Positions 45,094 to 53,282 of a DNA stretch of 64,000 nucleotides are shown one piece after another; the first letter of the stretch is position 1, and each line of letters opens with the position of its first letter. The DNA lies in assembly GCF_900070365.1 (NCBI RefSeq), contig NZ_LN850107.1, forward strand, positions 7,316,001 through 7,380,000, written 5' to 3'. The notes under the pieces were generated by a model. The model saw only the letters and a program-made list of their open reading frames with translations. It was not told where the DNA came from and made no database searches. This DNA is from Alloactinosynnema sp. L-07 (GTDB taxonomy: Bacteria; Actinomycetota; Actinomycetes; Mycobacteriales; Pseudonocardiaceae). A program made the translations under genes and the position numbers.

Positions 45094-45158
45094 ACCGTCG
45101 CACGCCAAGACAAGGCTAGACAAGAGCAAAAGCGCGCCTGGCTGGCGGTCCTTGAGTG

Positions 45159-46409
45159 TCAGGTTGTCTGGGGGGCGGGGACGCCGGTGCGGGGGGTTCT
45201 GGCTGTTAATTCTGTATTGGCCGCGCGTTGGGCTCGGGACCAGGCGATGGTGGCGGGGATGGCTATGACGACGCCCAGTGCCCCTGCCAAGGCGATGGTG
45301 TTGGCCGAGGACCCGATCAATTGGGCCACGGCACCGCCTAGGCCGACGCCTAGGCCTTGGGCTACTCGAAGGCCGGTGCGGGCCGCGCCGAAGGCGCCGC
45401 CGCGGATTTCGTTGGGGACGATGGTGTTGAAGAGGCTCATGACGGTGATCTGGTAGGCGCCGACGGCTCCCGCGAGGAAGAGCAGGAGGAGGGCGAAGAT
45501 CAGGTTCGGCTGGAGTACGAACAAGGTCAGGACCGCCACGGAGGCCGCTGCCAGGACACCGATGACCCGGGGGCGGGCTGACACCGGCACGTACCTGGAG
45601 ATCAGGAAGGTGCCGACGATGAAGCCGAGGGGGTCGGCGGCCAGGAGCAGGCCGACCGCCTTGGATGGGGCGCCGATCTCGGCGGCCAGGGGGGCGGCGA
45701 GTCCTTCGGGGATCACGGCCAGGCCGACCAGCCAGGACAGTGTGATCAGGATGCGGAGTCGTCGGTCGCCGAAGACGAAGCGGGCGCCTGCGAGCCAGTG
45801 GTCCTGTTTGCTGCCCGCGGGTGGGCGGTTGCCGACCCAGCGGCGCACGATGAGGGCGGCCAGGGCGAAGGTGGCGGCGTCGATGGCCAGGGCCCAAGAG
45901 GTGCCGATCCAGGCCACCAGCAGGCCGCCGCCGCCGAGGCCGATCAGGAGCATCGTGTTGGTCGTGATGCCGCGCAGCTCCTGGCTGCGGAAGTAGAGGT
46001 CGTCCTCGTCGAAGATCTCGCGGGTGGTGGCGTTCTGGGCGGCGACGGCCGGTGACTGGATCAACGGGACGCCGATGACCAGGATGAACAGCACCCACAG
46101 TGGCATGTTCGGGATGGCCATCAGGCCAACCAGCACCGCCTGGGCGGCCGAGCACACCACCATCAGAGTTCGCCTGCGGTAGCGGTCGGCGAAATGGGAC
46201 AGGCCGAGCCCGCCCGCCAGCGCGGGCAGGAAGGTCAACGCGTAGATTCCGGCCGACCAGAGCGCCGACCCGGTGCGGGTGAACACCAGTATCGCCAGCG
46301 CGACTCTGGTCAGCTGGTCGCCTGCGACGGACATGGCCTCGGTGAACCAGAGCGCGCGGAACTCTCGGTTCGCTAACACCGCGAACATGCTCGGCGCTGG
46401 TCGGCTCAC
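45159..46409 (-). CDS. MFS transporter, enterobactin-exporter-like
   Basis: A 416-residue, 12-helix major facilitator. Start chosen at GTG 46409 with GGAG 5 nt upstream, placing F-R-A-L-W-F-T-E-A-M-S before the first helix; the open frame to 46637 has no membrane features. The inter-helix motif D-R-Y-R-R-R-T-L-M-V (loop 2-3) is clear. It resembles the MFS_3/EntS-like subgroup that exports siderophores and drugs. Convergent with the SARP-type regulator gene. Confidence 0.85.
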   Translation of the reverse strand: MSRPAPSMFAVLANREFRALWFTEAMSVAGDQLTRVALAILVFTRTGSALWSAGIYALTFLPALAGGLGLSHFADRYRRRTLMVVCSAAQAVLVGLMAIPNMPLWVLFILVIGVPLIQSPAVAAQNATTREIFDEDDLYFRSQELRGITTNTMLLIGLGGGGLLVAWIGTSWALAIDAATFALAALIVRRWVGNRPPAGSKQDHWLAGARFVFGDRRLRILITLSWLVGLAVIPEGLAAPLAAEIGAPSKAVGLLLAADPLGFIVGTFLISRYVPVSARPRVIGVLAAASVAVLTLFVLQPNLIFALLLLFLAGAVGAYQITVMSLFNTIVPNEIRGGAFGAARTGLRVAQGLGVGLGGAVAQLIGSSANTIALAGALGVVIAIPATIAWSRAQRAANTELTARTPRTGVPAPQTT

Positions 46410-46782
46410 ATCAACTCCCGGTCCGGCGGGTGGTTCCCACTCGGGCTGAGCGGCATCCTCCAGGGGCCGGTGTGTGGCCCTGGTGGATTTCGCGGCATCC
46501 TGCCACTCGGTCACCGCCGCGTCGCTCAGAGTACCGGCATATCGCTGCGTGATCAGCGGCGCCCGAGCATTCGAGTCCGGATATCGCACCGATGGGGCCG
46601 TCCGGCGCAATCTCGGCAATCTGTTTCCAACTACCAACGCGCTGAATGGACTACAAACGCCGTGCGCTGCGACCGACCGTTCGGCGCCGACGGGTCATCA
46701 CCGGCTGTTTGTTCGCCAACACTGGCCCACACCCGGCGATGGGCCCAGCGGGGCGGGAAATGGGGAATGGGGAAGAGCGGCA
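46410..46782. other. Intergenic stretch without a recognised feature
   Basis: 373 bp between the MFS start and the SDR remnant. No coding frame with actinobacterial codon bias, no hairpin of note. It presumably contains the MFS promoter. Confidence 0.5.
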
Positions 46783-47117
46783 TGGACGGCACAGCGGTCG
46801 TGGTGACCGGAGCGGGACGGGGACTCGGCGCGGCGTTCGCGGCGCACCTGGCCAGGGCGGGCGCGGCGGTGGTGTGGTGCACTTCCTGCTCGACGAGCGT
46901 TCCGCCGGGATCACCGGCCAGTTGGTGCGCTGCACCCGGGAGGGTGCACATCGTCGGCCAGCCCTCGTTCGCCGATCCTGCGGCGGACACTTGGGACCTC
47001 GACAGCGTCGACGAAGCGTTCACGGAGGTCTTCCAGGCCCATTTGGAGCCCAACGGGTTGGAGAAGCGATTGCCGCCGCGGCTGCGCAAGTGGCCGACGG
47101 CCGCGCTCACAGCGTGA
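46783..47117 (+). pseudogene. Short-chain dehydrogenase/reductase remnant
   Basis: ATG 46783 opens a normal SDR N-terminus, V-V-V-T-G-A-G-R-G-L-G-A-A-F-A-A-H-L-A-R-A-G-A-A-V-V, and the end reads H-I-V-G-Q-P-S-F-A-D-P…G-L-E-K-R-L-P-P-R-L-R-K-W, typical of SDR C-termini. The middle, including the Y-x3-K catalytic motif, is missing (~170-200 codons). At the junction a short piece (F-L-L-D-E-R-S-A-G-I-T-G-Q-L-V-R-C-T) is readable only in another frame. This is an internally deleted, frameshifted gene. Confidence 0.8.
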
Positions 47118-47508
47118 GTGAGTTCCATCACAGAGAGTTTAAGTCCGGCCGGCGGGAACGCGACCCCGGAGGGGTGACTTCGGTTGCGCCCCACCGTGTC
47201 ATGAATCGAGGGGTCAGGCGTCGGGAAGTCAAGGGCCTTCGGCCACAACGCCGCAGGTACTTGCTCCATTTGGGCGCTGCTTGGCGTAGTGGGGTCACTA
47301 CTGTCGGCGCAGGCCGTAACGTGGAGTCGTCGGGCGACATGGCGTGGCCGGGAGCAGGTGATACGCCGAACAACAGGTCGGCGATGTTACGGACGATAAG
47401 CCGTTAGACGGGGAACTGTGTCGGGACAGAGGCATACGCTTCTAGGTACGACGGTAATCCGGCGGAAGTCCGCGGGCTGTCGCGAGTGAGGAAGGGGAGG
47501 TCGCACCG
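47118..47508. other. Intergenic stretch upstream of the GGDEF gene
   Basis: 391 bp with no convincing gene. The sequence is somewhat less GC-rich than its neighbours. GGGGAGG at 47493-47500 is the ribosome site for TTG 47509. No promoter can be assigned with confidence. Confidence 0.5.
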
Positions 47509-49854
47509 TTGGGGTTCACCAGTCGTGGGAACGGGCGGAAGACGCCTCCCCCGCACGAGGGGCTGAGCACTCGGGCCGACGCCGATGGCGCGGCGTCCGA
47601 GTCGGTCACCAGTCACGACTGCGCATGGGGTTCTCCTGGGGTCGATGGGGACATGACGGTTGACTCGGGTGTCACCAGTCGCGGCTCATGGGAGCTTCCT
47701 TCGGTAGATGTGGACCAGGCGGCGGAGCGGAGTGTCACCAGTCGCGGCTCATCGGAGCTTCCTTCGGTTCGTGGGGGAATGGACGGGGTGGGGGTCACCA
47801 GTCGCGGCTCATCGGAACTTCCTTCAGTCGGTGTGGACGGATCGATCGGGAATGTGATCACCAGTCGCGGCTCATCGGAACTTCCTTCAGTCGGTGTGGA
47901 CGGATCAATCGGGAATGTGATCACCAGTCGCGGCTCATCGGAGCTTCCTTCGGTTCGTGGGGAAATGGACGGGGCGGGTTTCACCAGTCGCGGCTCATCT
48001 GAGCTTTCTCCTTCTGCGAGTGCGGACGGGGGCGATAGGGGTGGGGTCACCAGTCGCGGCTCATTGGGGCTTCCTTCAGTCGGTGTGGACGGATCAAATG
48101 GAAATGTGATCACCAGTCGCGGCTCATCGGAGCTTCCTTCGGTTCGTGGGGACGGGGACTCGGGGGCGGATCTCACCAGTCACGGCTACGCATCAGGGGC
48201 TCCATCATTTAGGGGGGACGGGGTGGAGGGGCAGGTCACCAGTCGCGGCTCATCTGGGCTTCCTTTGGCTAGTGGGGACGGGAGCACCGGGTTCGAGATC
48301 ACCAGTCGCGGCTCATCGGACATTCCTTCGGTTACGGGGACGGAAACAGGGGCGGAAGCTGGGATCACCAGTCGCGGCTCCGGATCGGACTCACCTCCGG
48401 GCTTAACGAGCGTCGAGGGCTGCGGCAGCGATGCACTTGCAACACCTCCTCGCGACGGCGCTCAACAGGTGGGGCAGGCCGAAGCGCGCGTTCGCGACGG
48501 TCGTGAACGGAACGTGGGCCGGTTCCGTTCACGGCTAAGTGTGACGGACCGGATGCACGCTGAACACCCTCCGGGCCATTCGTTGCTTTCGGTGCGACGG
48601 TGGGGCCTTTGGACTCTTCCGCACCCGGCTCTGCGTTACATCCTGGCGTTCGAACTCGTCACGATCTTGGCCGTCGTTTTCGCTGTCGTCACCGACCCGC
48701 CGGCACTTGAGATGGACTGGCGGCGCCTCGCGGTGCTCATCGCGGCGGGTGCCGCGCATCTGTGGATCTCCCGCCGAACTGAGGAGACGCGCCGCGACGG
48801 CGGCACCGGTCCGCACATGGACACCAGCGTCGTGTGGATCCTGCCCGCGATGGTCCTGCTGCCCGCGTGGATGGCCGTGGTGTCGATGCTGCTGCTGCGC
48901 GTGCAGCTCTACCCGGTCGCCCGCCGCCCGCTCTACCGATACACCTTCGGCACGGCGGGCATCCTGCTCGCGGCCTTGGCGTCGCTCTTCGTGATCAGAT
49001 TTTCCGGCATCCACGTCACTGAGACCTTCGGCGCGCGGGAATCGTTGCTTCTCGCTTTGGCGGGTGCCGCGTACTTCGTCGTCAACGCCATCGCCATCGG
49101 TGGTGTCATCGCCCTGTCGACCCCGCAGCCGACGTGGACCGCGGTGGTCGGTTCCAGCCGCGACAACGCCATGGCGGCGCTGACGGTCAGTCTCGGTGCC
49201 CTGGCCGCGCTGGCCATCGCCCATTCCTGGCTCGCGCCGCTGTTCCTGGTTCCGCTGCTCGGCGCGGTCGACTGGGGCCTGCTGCAGATCGAGAACCTCA
49301 AGGGCGACGCCCGCACCGACCACAAGACCCAGCTACTCAACAGCCGAGGCTGGCACGAGCAGACCGGTCGTGAGATGGCCCGCGCCCGCAGGCAACAGGG
49401 CCTGATCGCCGTCGCGGTGATCGACCTCGACCACTTCAAGCAGGTCAACGACACCTGGGGACACCCGGCGGGCGACGCCGTGCTGCGCGCGGTGGGCACC
49501 GTGCTGCGGGAGACGACCCGCCAGGGCGACGTGGTCGGCCGGTTCGGCGGCGAGGAGTTCGTGCTGCTGCTGCCCGACACCGACGCCGACCAGGCGGCCA
49601 GGGTGGCCGAGCGCGTGCGAATGGGCGTCGCCGAGATGCACGTCGCGGCCACCGACAAGCGCGGTCAGCCGGTGCTGATCTCGCACCGCACCGCCTCGAT
49701 CGGCATCGCGTCGGGCCCGGGGGCCACCTCCGACCTCGACGACCTGCTCCGCTCGGCCGACGCGGCGGTCTACGAGGCCAAGCACGGCGGTCGCAACCAG
49801 GTTCGAGTGGCCGACCCCGCCCAAGCCCACTCGCCCGCCGCCCCGGAACTCTAG
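47509..49854 (+). CDS. Membrane GGDEF diguanylate cyclase with repetitive N-terminus
   Basis: Makes cyclic di-GMP. The C-terminal domain has G-G-E-E-F at residue 680 and an R-x-x-D inhibitory site exactly five residues before it (R-Q-G-D-V-V-G-R-F), so it should be active and feedback-inhibited. About six transmembrane helices (residues ~375-580) precede it. Residues 1-300 are a Ser/Gly-rich region made of 14 units of 20-22 residues containing T-S-R-G-S-S-E-L-P-S. TTG 47509 has a good ribosome site. GC at third positions falls to about half in the repeats, so the coding status of that part is less certain; GTG 48541 is an alternative start. Confidence 0.85.
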   Translation: MGFTSRGNGRKTPPPHEGLSTRADADGAASESVTSHDCAWGSPGVDGDMTVDSGVTSRGSWELPSVDVDQAAERSVTSRGSSELPSVRGGMDGVGVTSRGSSELPSVGVDGSIGNVITSRGSSELPSVGVDGSIGNVITSRGSSELPSVRGEMDGAGFTSRGSSELSPSASADGGDRGGVTSRGSLGLPSVGVDGSNGNVITSRGSSELPSVRGDGDSGADLTSHGYASGAPSFRGDGVEGQVTSRGSSGLPLASGDGSTGFEITSRGSSDIPSVTGTETGAEAGITSRGSGSDSPPGLTSVEGCGSDALATPPRDGAQQVGQAEARVRDGRERNVGRFRSRLSVTDRMHAEHPPGHSLLSVRRWGLWTLPHPALRYILAFELVTILAVVFAVVTDPPALEMDWRRLAVLIAAGAAHLWISRRTEETRRDGGTGPHMDTSVVWILPAMVLLPAWMAVVSMLLLRVQLYPVARRPLYRYTFGTAGILLAALASLFVIRFSGIHVTETFGARESLLLALAGAAYFVVNAIAIGGVIALSTPQPTWTAVVGSSRDNAMAALTVSLGALAALAIAHSWLAPLFLVPLLGAVDWGLLQIENLKGDARTDHKTQLLNSRGWHEQTGREMARARRQQGLIAVAVIDLDHFKQVNDTWGHPAGDAVLRAVGTVLRETTRQGDVVGRFGGEEFVLLLPDTDADQAARVAERVRMGVAEMHVAATDKRGQPVLISHRTASIGIASGPGATSDLDDLLRSADAAVYEAKHGGRNQVRVADPAQAHSPAAPEL
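47516..48390. repeat. 14-unit tandem repeat, 60-66 bp period
   Basis: Fourteen copies of TCACCAGTCGCGGCTCAT-type units with a conserved following C(G/T)GA(G/A)CTTCCTTC and a variable G-rich rest. Every full unit is a multiple of three in length (60, 63 or 66 bp, the first 90), so the + reading frame is kept. On the opposite strand ten units contain ATGAGCCGCGACTGGTGA, a complete five-residue ORF. The units at 47859 and 47921 are nearly identical, which suggests recent duplication. Confidence 0.9.
48502..48533. promoter_or_regulatory. 12-bp inverted repeat before the GGDEF membrane domain
   Basis: CGTGAACGGAAC (48502-48513) and its complement (48522-48533) with 8 nt between. It lies 7 bp before an in-frame GTG (48541) that may be an alternative start. 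It could be an operator or transcript hairpin, or simply coding sequence. Confidence 0.45.
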
Positions 49855-49885
49855 AGCTGGGAGCGCGGCCGCCGTCACGGTCTAC

Positions 49886-50866
49886 TCAGGTGGCGGTCTG
49901 TTCCACACCGAAGGCCGGGTAGTCACGGAGGAACGCCGTGTAGCGCGGGCTGCGGGCGATCACGTCCTGGTAGGCGGCGCAGGCGAGCTTGCGGACCTGG
50001 TCGGCGAACGACGCGGCGGGGCCGTCGGGGTGCCAGCCGATCAGATTGCGCCAGCGCAGCGGGTTGCCCTGGATCGGCACCGGCACCACACCGGGGAACC
50101 GGCGGAACATCGGCTGGCACAGCACCACGGCGTCGCCGGACTCGACCAGGTCGACGCAGCTGGCGAAATCGGTTTCGTACAGTGCACGAGGGGTGAATCC
50201 GGCGCGGGCGCACGCCGCGGCGAAGCACTCGCCGAAGCAGCCGTCCCCAGGGGTGGCGCCCCAGTGCACGTCGGCGAGGTCGGCCAGGTCGACCGCGTCC
50301 TGATTCGCCATCGGGTGGTCCTCGGCGAGCAGGACGAACACCGGGTCGGTGGCCAGCGTCCGCCACAGCACCCCCGGCTGTGCGGGTGGGGCGGCGTCCC
50401 CGCAGACGCCGACCACGGCGTAGTCGACCTTCCCGTCGGCCACCATCGTGCCCAGTTCCTCCGACGACCAGGACGCGTAGGTGGTGACCACCAGGTCCGG
50501 GTAGGTCGTGGTGAGCTGGTGGACCAGCGCGCCGAGGAGCGGGCCGGTGGCCGAGGCCAGCCGCAGCCGGGTCGGCGTGTCGCCGGGAATTCGTTCGTTG
50601 TTCGCGAACCGCGCCGCCTCTTCACGTAGTCCGGACACGGCCGGAAGCAGCAATCGGGCGCGCGCGAGGACCAATTCGCCCAGCGGGGTCGCGCGGGCGC
50701 CCTTGCGGTCGCGGTCGAACAGCGGGCCGCCCAGTGCCCGTTCGATGCGGTGCAGCTGCGCGGTGAGCGCGGGCTGGGCGAGTCCCAGCGCCGCGGCGGC
50801 CTTGGTGATGCTGCCCGCTTCGTCGATCGCGCAGATGATCCGGAAGTGGCGCAGTTCCAGCTCCAT
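49886..50866 (-). CDS. LysR family transcriptional regulator
   Basis: A 326-residue LysR regulator. The N-terminal winged HTH reads L-R-H-F-R-I-I-C-A-I-D-E-A-G-S-I-T-K-A-A-A-A-L-G-L-A-Q-P-A-L-T-A-Q-L-H-R-I-E. The C-terminal half is the periplasmic-binding-like effector domain with a cluster of cysteines (G-C-F-G-E-C-F-A-A-A-C-A-R, S-C-V-D). ATG 50866. Neighbours suggest no obvious target: DUF4184 upstream on the same strand, GGDEF gene convergent. Confidence 0.92.
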   Translation of the reverse strand: MELELRHFRIICAIDEAGSITKAAAALGLAQPALTAQLHRIERALGGPLFDRDRKGARATPLGELVLARARLLLPAVSGLREEAARFANNERIPGDTPTRLRLASATGPLLGALVHQLTTTYPDLVVTTYASWSSEELGTMVADGKVDYAVVGVCGDAAPPAQPGVLWRTLATDPVFVLLAEDHPMANQDAVDLADLADVHWGATPGDGCFGECFAAACARAGFTPRALYETDFASCVDLVESGDAVVLCQPMFRRFPGVVPVPIQGNPLRWRNLIGWHPDGPAASFADQVRKLACAAYQDVIARSPRYTAFLRDYPAFGVEQTAT

Positions 50867-50884
50867 GAACCAACGCTAAGGTGC

Positions 50885-51592
50885 CTAGGGGACCGAGCGG
50901 AAGCTCCCGCGCCGCAGCAACAGCCCGCAGACGATCATTCCGGTCGCGAAACCGCTGGTCGCGCCCACCGCGCCGCGCACGAACCCGACCTCGGCCCGCA
51001 AGTCCGGCCGGGCGACCGCCATCGCGTCGACAGCGGCGATCACGGCGAAAACCCCGGCGGCGATCAGGACAACGGCGGCCACCGACAGCGTCGGCCGCTT
51101 GCGCGGCAGCCTGCGACACCGCCGAACGACATGGACGAGCAGGACCCCGACGCCGACGAAGCTGAACGCGACCTGGAGGAAGAAGAACAGGGGCATGTCG
51201 GGCCACACGAACCGCCGGAACATCGGGATGCGCTCGACGACGAACCCGTGGCTGTGGGTGAAGGCGTCCCACACCAGATGCGTGCTTATCCCGAGCGCCG
51301 CGGCGGCGATGGCGGGAATCGGTTTGGGCAGCGGTGCTCGGGCGAATCGACGGGGCGATAACGCCAGCGCGGCCTCTTGGGCGCAGTGGTGCCAGACAGC
51401 GGTCAAGATCAACGCGAGCGGAATGGTGAGGATGAATCCGGGAATCGTGTGCGTGAATCCGGTGTCGAGCCTGCTGAGCCCGGCGAACTGCAGGAGATCC
51501 GGGGCCAGGGCGCCCGCCACCAGCGCGGAGGTGGGCAGGCGGGTGCGGAAGAACGGCAGGACGGCGGCCGGGTGGGCGAGGGTGAACGGCAT
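50885..51592 (-). CDS. DUF4184 family membrane protein
   Basis: A 235-residue protein with the DUF4184 start M-P-F-T-L-A-H-P-A-A-V-L-P and six or so membrane segments. His residues in V-W-H-H-C-A-Q-E, S-T-H-L-V-W-D-A-F-T-H-S-H-G suggest metal binding like the YdjM-type hydrolases. Function unknown. Its stop is 18 bp from the LysR start on the same strand. Confidence 0.88.
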   Translation of the reverse strand: MPFTLAHPAAVLPFFRTRLPTSALVAGALAPDLLQFAGLSRLDTGFTHTIPGFILTIPLALILTAVWHHCAQEAALALSPRRFARAPLPKPIPAIAAAALGISTHLVWDAFTHSHGFVVERIPMFRRFVWPDMPLFFFLQVAFSFVGVGVLLVHVVRRCRRLPRKRPTLSVAAVVLIAAGVFAVIAAVDAMAVARPDLRAEVGFVRGAVGATSGFATGMIVCGLLLRRGSFRSVP

Positions 51593-51699
51593 ATCCGCGA
51601 TGGTCGCGGGGAAGTGTGGAGGATCGGTGCGGGGAACGGGGAGTTAGTGGTCGGTGTTTATGGTTTGGGCTGGAACGGGGTCGCGGGGGGAAAGCGCTA

Positions 51700-51894
51700 C
51701 TAGACCGGCGGGATGATTCCCGCGAAGTGGCCGACGGTCTCACAGTGCGGGCACGGGCGGCCGTTGTCGACGGTCCGGGGGCTCCCGGCGATGATCGCCA
51801 GCTTCGGGTCGGCGACCATCCCGCCGCCGCCGCAGTACTGGCACACCGTGTGCACCTCGGTCGGGACCTCGAGGTCCTCGTCGTCCTCATCCAC
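51700..51894 (-). CDS. Small zinc-ribbon-type protein
   Basis: A 64-residue acidic protein with two knuckles, V-C-Q-Y-C-G-G-G-G and P-C-P-H-C-E, like the zinc-binding half of DnaJ central repeats. GTG 51894 has GGAG upstream. It is divergent from the GH3 gene. It probably binds one zinc; partner unknown. Confidence 0.75.
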   Translation of the reverse strand: MDEDDEDLEVPTEVHTVCQYCGGGGMVADPKLAIIAGSPRTVDNGRPCPHCETVGHFAGIIPPV

Positions 51895-51917
51895 GGGCTG
51901 CTCCTTCGGAGGTGATG

Positions 51918-53090
51918 GTGCGAGAATGCCACGTGCCCACGACTCGGCGGATCAGGCTGGTCCTGGCGGCGTTCGCCGTCGGCGCCGTCGCCGCGACCAT
52001 GGCGCCGCCCGACCGGGTGACCGGCTCGCCGGTCGCGCAGCAGCAGGTGCCCGCCGCCGTCTCCGCCTATCCGGGGTCGATGCTCTCAGCCCTGCGGCCC
52101 CGGCGCTGCCTCGGTCGGATCGCGGTCATGCCCACGCGGGCCCGGTTGGCGCAGCTGCTGGTCATCGGCGTCGACCCGGCCGACCCGGCGCAGGCGCTGG
52201 CCGCGGTGCGCGCCGAGCAGATCGGTGGCGTGTTCCTCGGCGGCAACGCCACGACCCTGCTGGTCGACCAGCGGCTCACCGAGGTCACCGCGGCGGCGAC
52301 GCTGCCGCTGACCGTCGCCGTGGATGACGAGGGCGGCCGGGTGCAGCGCGTCGACGCCCTCGACGGCGACCTGCCCAGCGCGCGCGAGATGACCGCGACG
52401 ATGTCGGAGAGCCAGGTCCGCGAGCTGGCCAGGACCAGGGCCGACAAGATGCGGGCGCGCGGGGTCACCCTCGACTTCGCCCCCGTCGTCGACCTCACCG
52501 ACGCGGGCGCCGGTCACGTGATCGGCGACCGCTCCTTCAGCGCCGATCCGGATACCGCCACCCGGTACGCGGGCGCCTTCGCCGCAGGCCTGCGCGACGG
52601 CGGGATGCTGCCGGTGCTCAAGCACTTCCCCGGCCACGGCCACGCGACCGGCGACTCGCACAAGACGACCGTCCGCACCCCGACGCTGGCCGACCTCGAC
52701 GGCGACCTGCTGCCCTACCGCGAGCTGCCGAAGGCGGGCCCGGTCGCGGTGATGGTCGGCCACCTCGATGTGCCGGGCCTCACCGACGGGGTGCCCGCGA
52801 CGCTGCACCCGGCCACCTACCGCCTGCTGCGTGAGGGCCTTGCCTTCGACGGCCTGACCGTCACCGACGACCTGGGCGGGATGAAGGCCGTCTCCGACCG
52901 CTACGACCTGCCCGAGGCCGTCCTGCAGTCCCTGCGCGCGGGTGTCGACATCCCCTTCTGGTCCTCTGGCGCCGACCGGCTGACCGAGGTACTCGACCGG
53001 CTGGAGACGGCGCTGCGCACCGGCGAGCTGACCCAGCCCCGGGTGACCGACGCCCTCGAACGGGTCATGATCGCCAAAGCCCTTTGCTAG
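51918..53090 (+). CDS. Secreted GH3 beta-N-acetylhexosaminidase-like enzyme
   Basis: A 390-residue family 3 glycoside hydrolase, likely cleaving GlcNAc from peptidoglycan fragments. The [14 protein letters not shown] motif (NagZ-type His/Asp dyad) and the nucleophile region V-T-D-D-L-G-G-M are intact. The N-terminus has a signal-peptide-like helix ([14 protein letters not shown]). GTG 51918 is 5 nt after GGAGG (51908-51912); 51912 and 51933 are alternative starts. Its stop overlaps the mbtH stop by 4 bp (convergent). Confidence 0.9.
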   Translation: MRECHVPTTRRIRLVLAAFAVGAVAATMAPPDRVTGSPVAQQQVPAAVSAYPGSMLSALRPRRCLGRIAVMPTRARLAQLLVIGVDPADPAQALAAVRAEQIGGVFLGGNATTLLVDQRLTEVTAAATLPLTVAVDDEGGRVQRVDALDGDLPSAREMTATMSESQVRELARTRADKMRARGVTLDFAPVVDLTDAGAGHVIGDRSFSADPDTATRYAGAFAAGLRDGGMLPVLKHFPGHGHATGDSHKTTVRTPTLADLDGDLLPYRELPKAGPVAVMVGHLDVPGLTDGVPATLHPATYRLLREGLAFDGLTVTDDLGGMKAVSDRYDLPEAVLQSLRAGVDIPFWSSGADRLTEVLDRLETALRTGELTQPRVTDALERVMIAKALC

Positions 53091-53269
53091 GAATCCATGC
53101 GTTCGCGCAGGCTGCGCGGGCGCATGTCGGTCCACACCTCCTGGATGTGGGCCAGACACTCCTCCTTGGTGCCGCTGGTGCCCTCGTCGCGCCAGCCCAT
53201 GGCGTTCTCCTTGTCCGCGGGCCAGATCGAGTACTGCTCCTCGTCGTTGACGACGACCTTGTAGATCAT
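53087..53269 (-). CDS. mbtH: MbtH-like protein
   Basis: A 60-residue chaperone-like activator of NRPS adenylation domains. Family residues are present: [10 protein letters not shown] at the start, W-R-D-E-G and the C-terminal [12 protein letters not shown] 53269, AGGAGT upstream. It follows the NRPS gene by 13 nt and closes the operon. The symbol is generic for the family. Confidence 0.96.
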   Translation of the reverse strand: MIYKVVVNDEEQYSIWPADKENAMGWRDEGTSGTKEECLAHIQEVWTDMRPRSLRERMDS

Positions 53270-53282
53270 GGTTGACTCCTGG

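Noticed and set aside
45094..45158. Terminator between the SARP-type regulator and the convergent MFS gene.
   Set aside because: No inverted repeat of useful length is present.
47516..48390. Regularly spaced repeats looked like a CRISPR array.
   Set aside because: The variable parts are themselves similar between units, unit length is not constant, there are no cas genes, and the region is in frame with the GGDEF protein.
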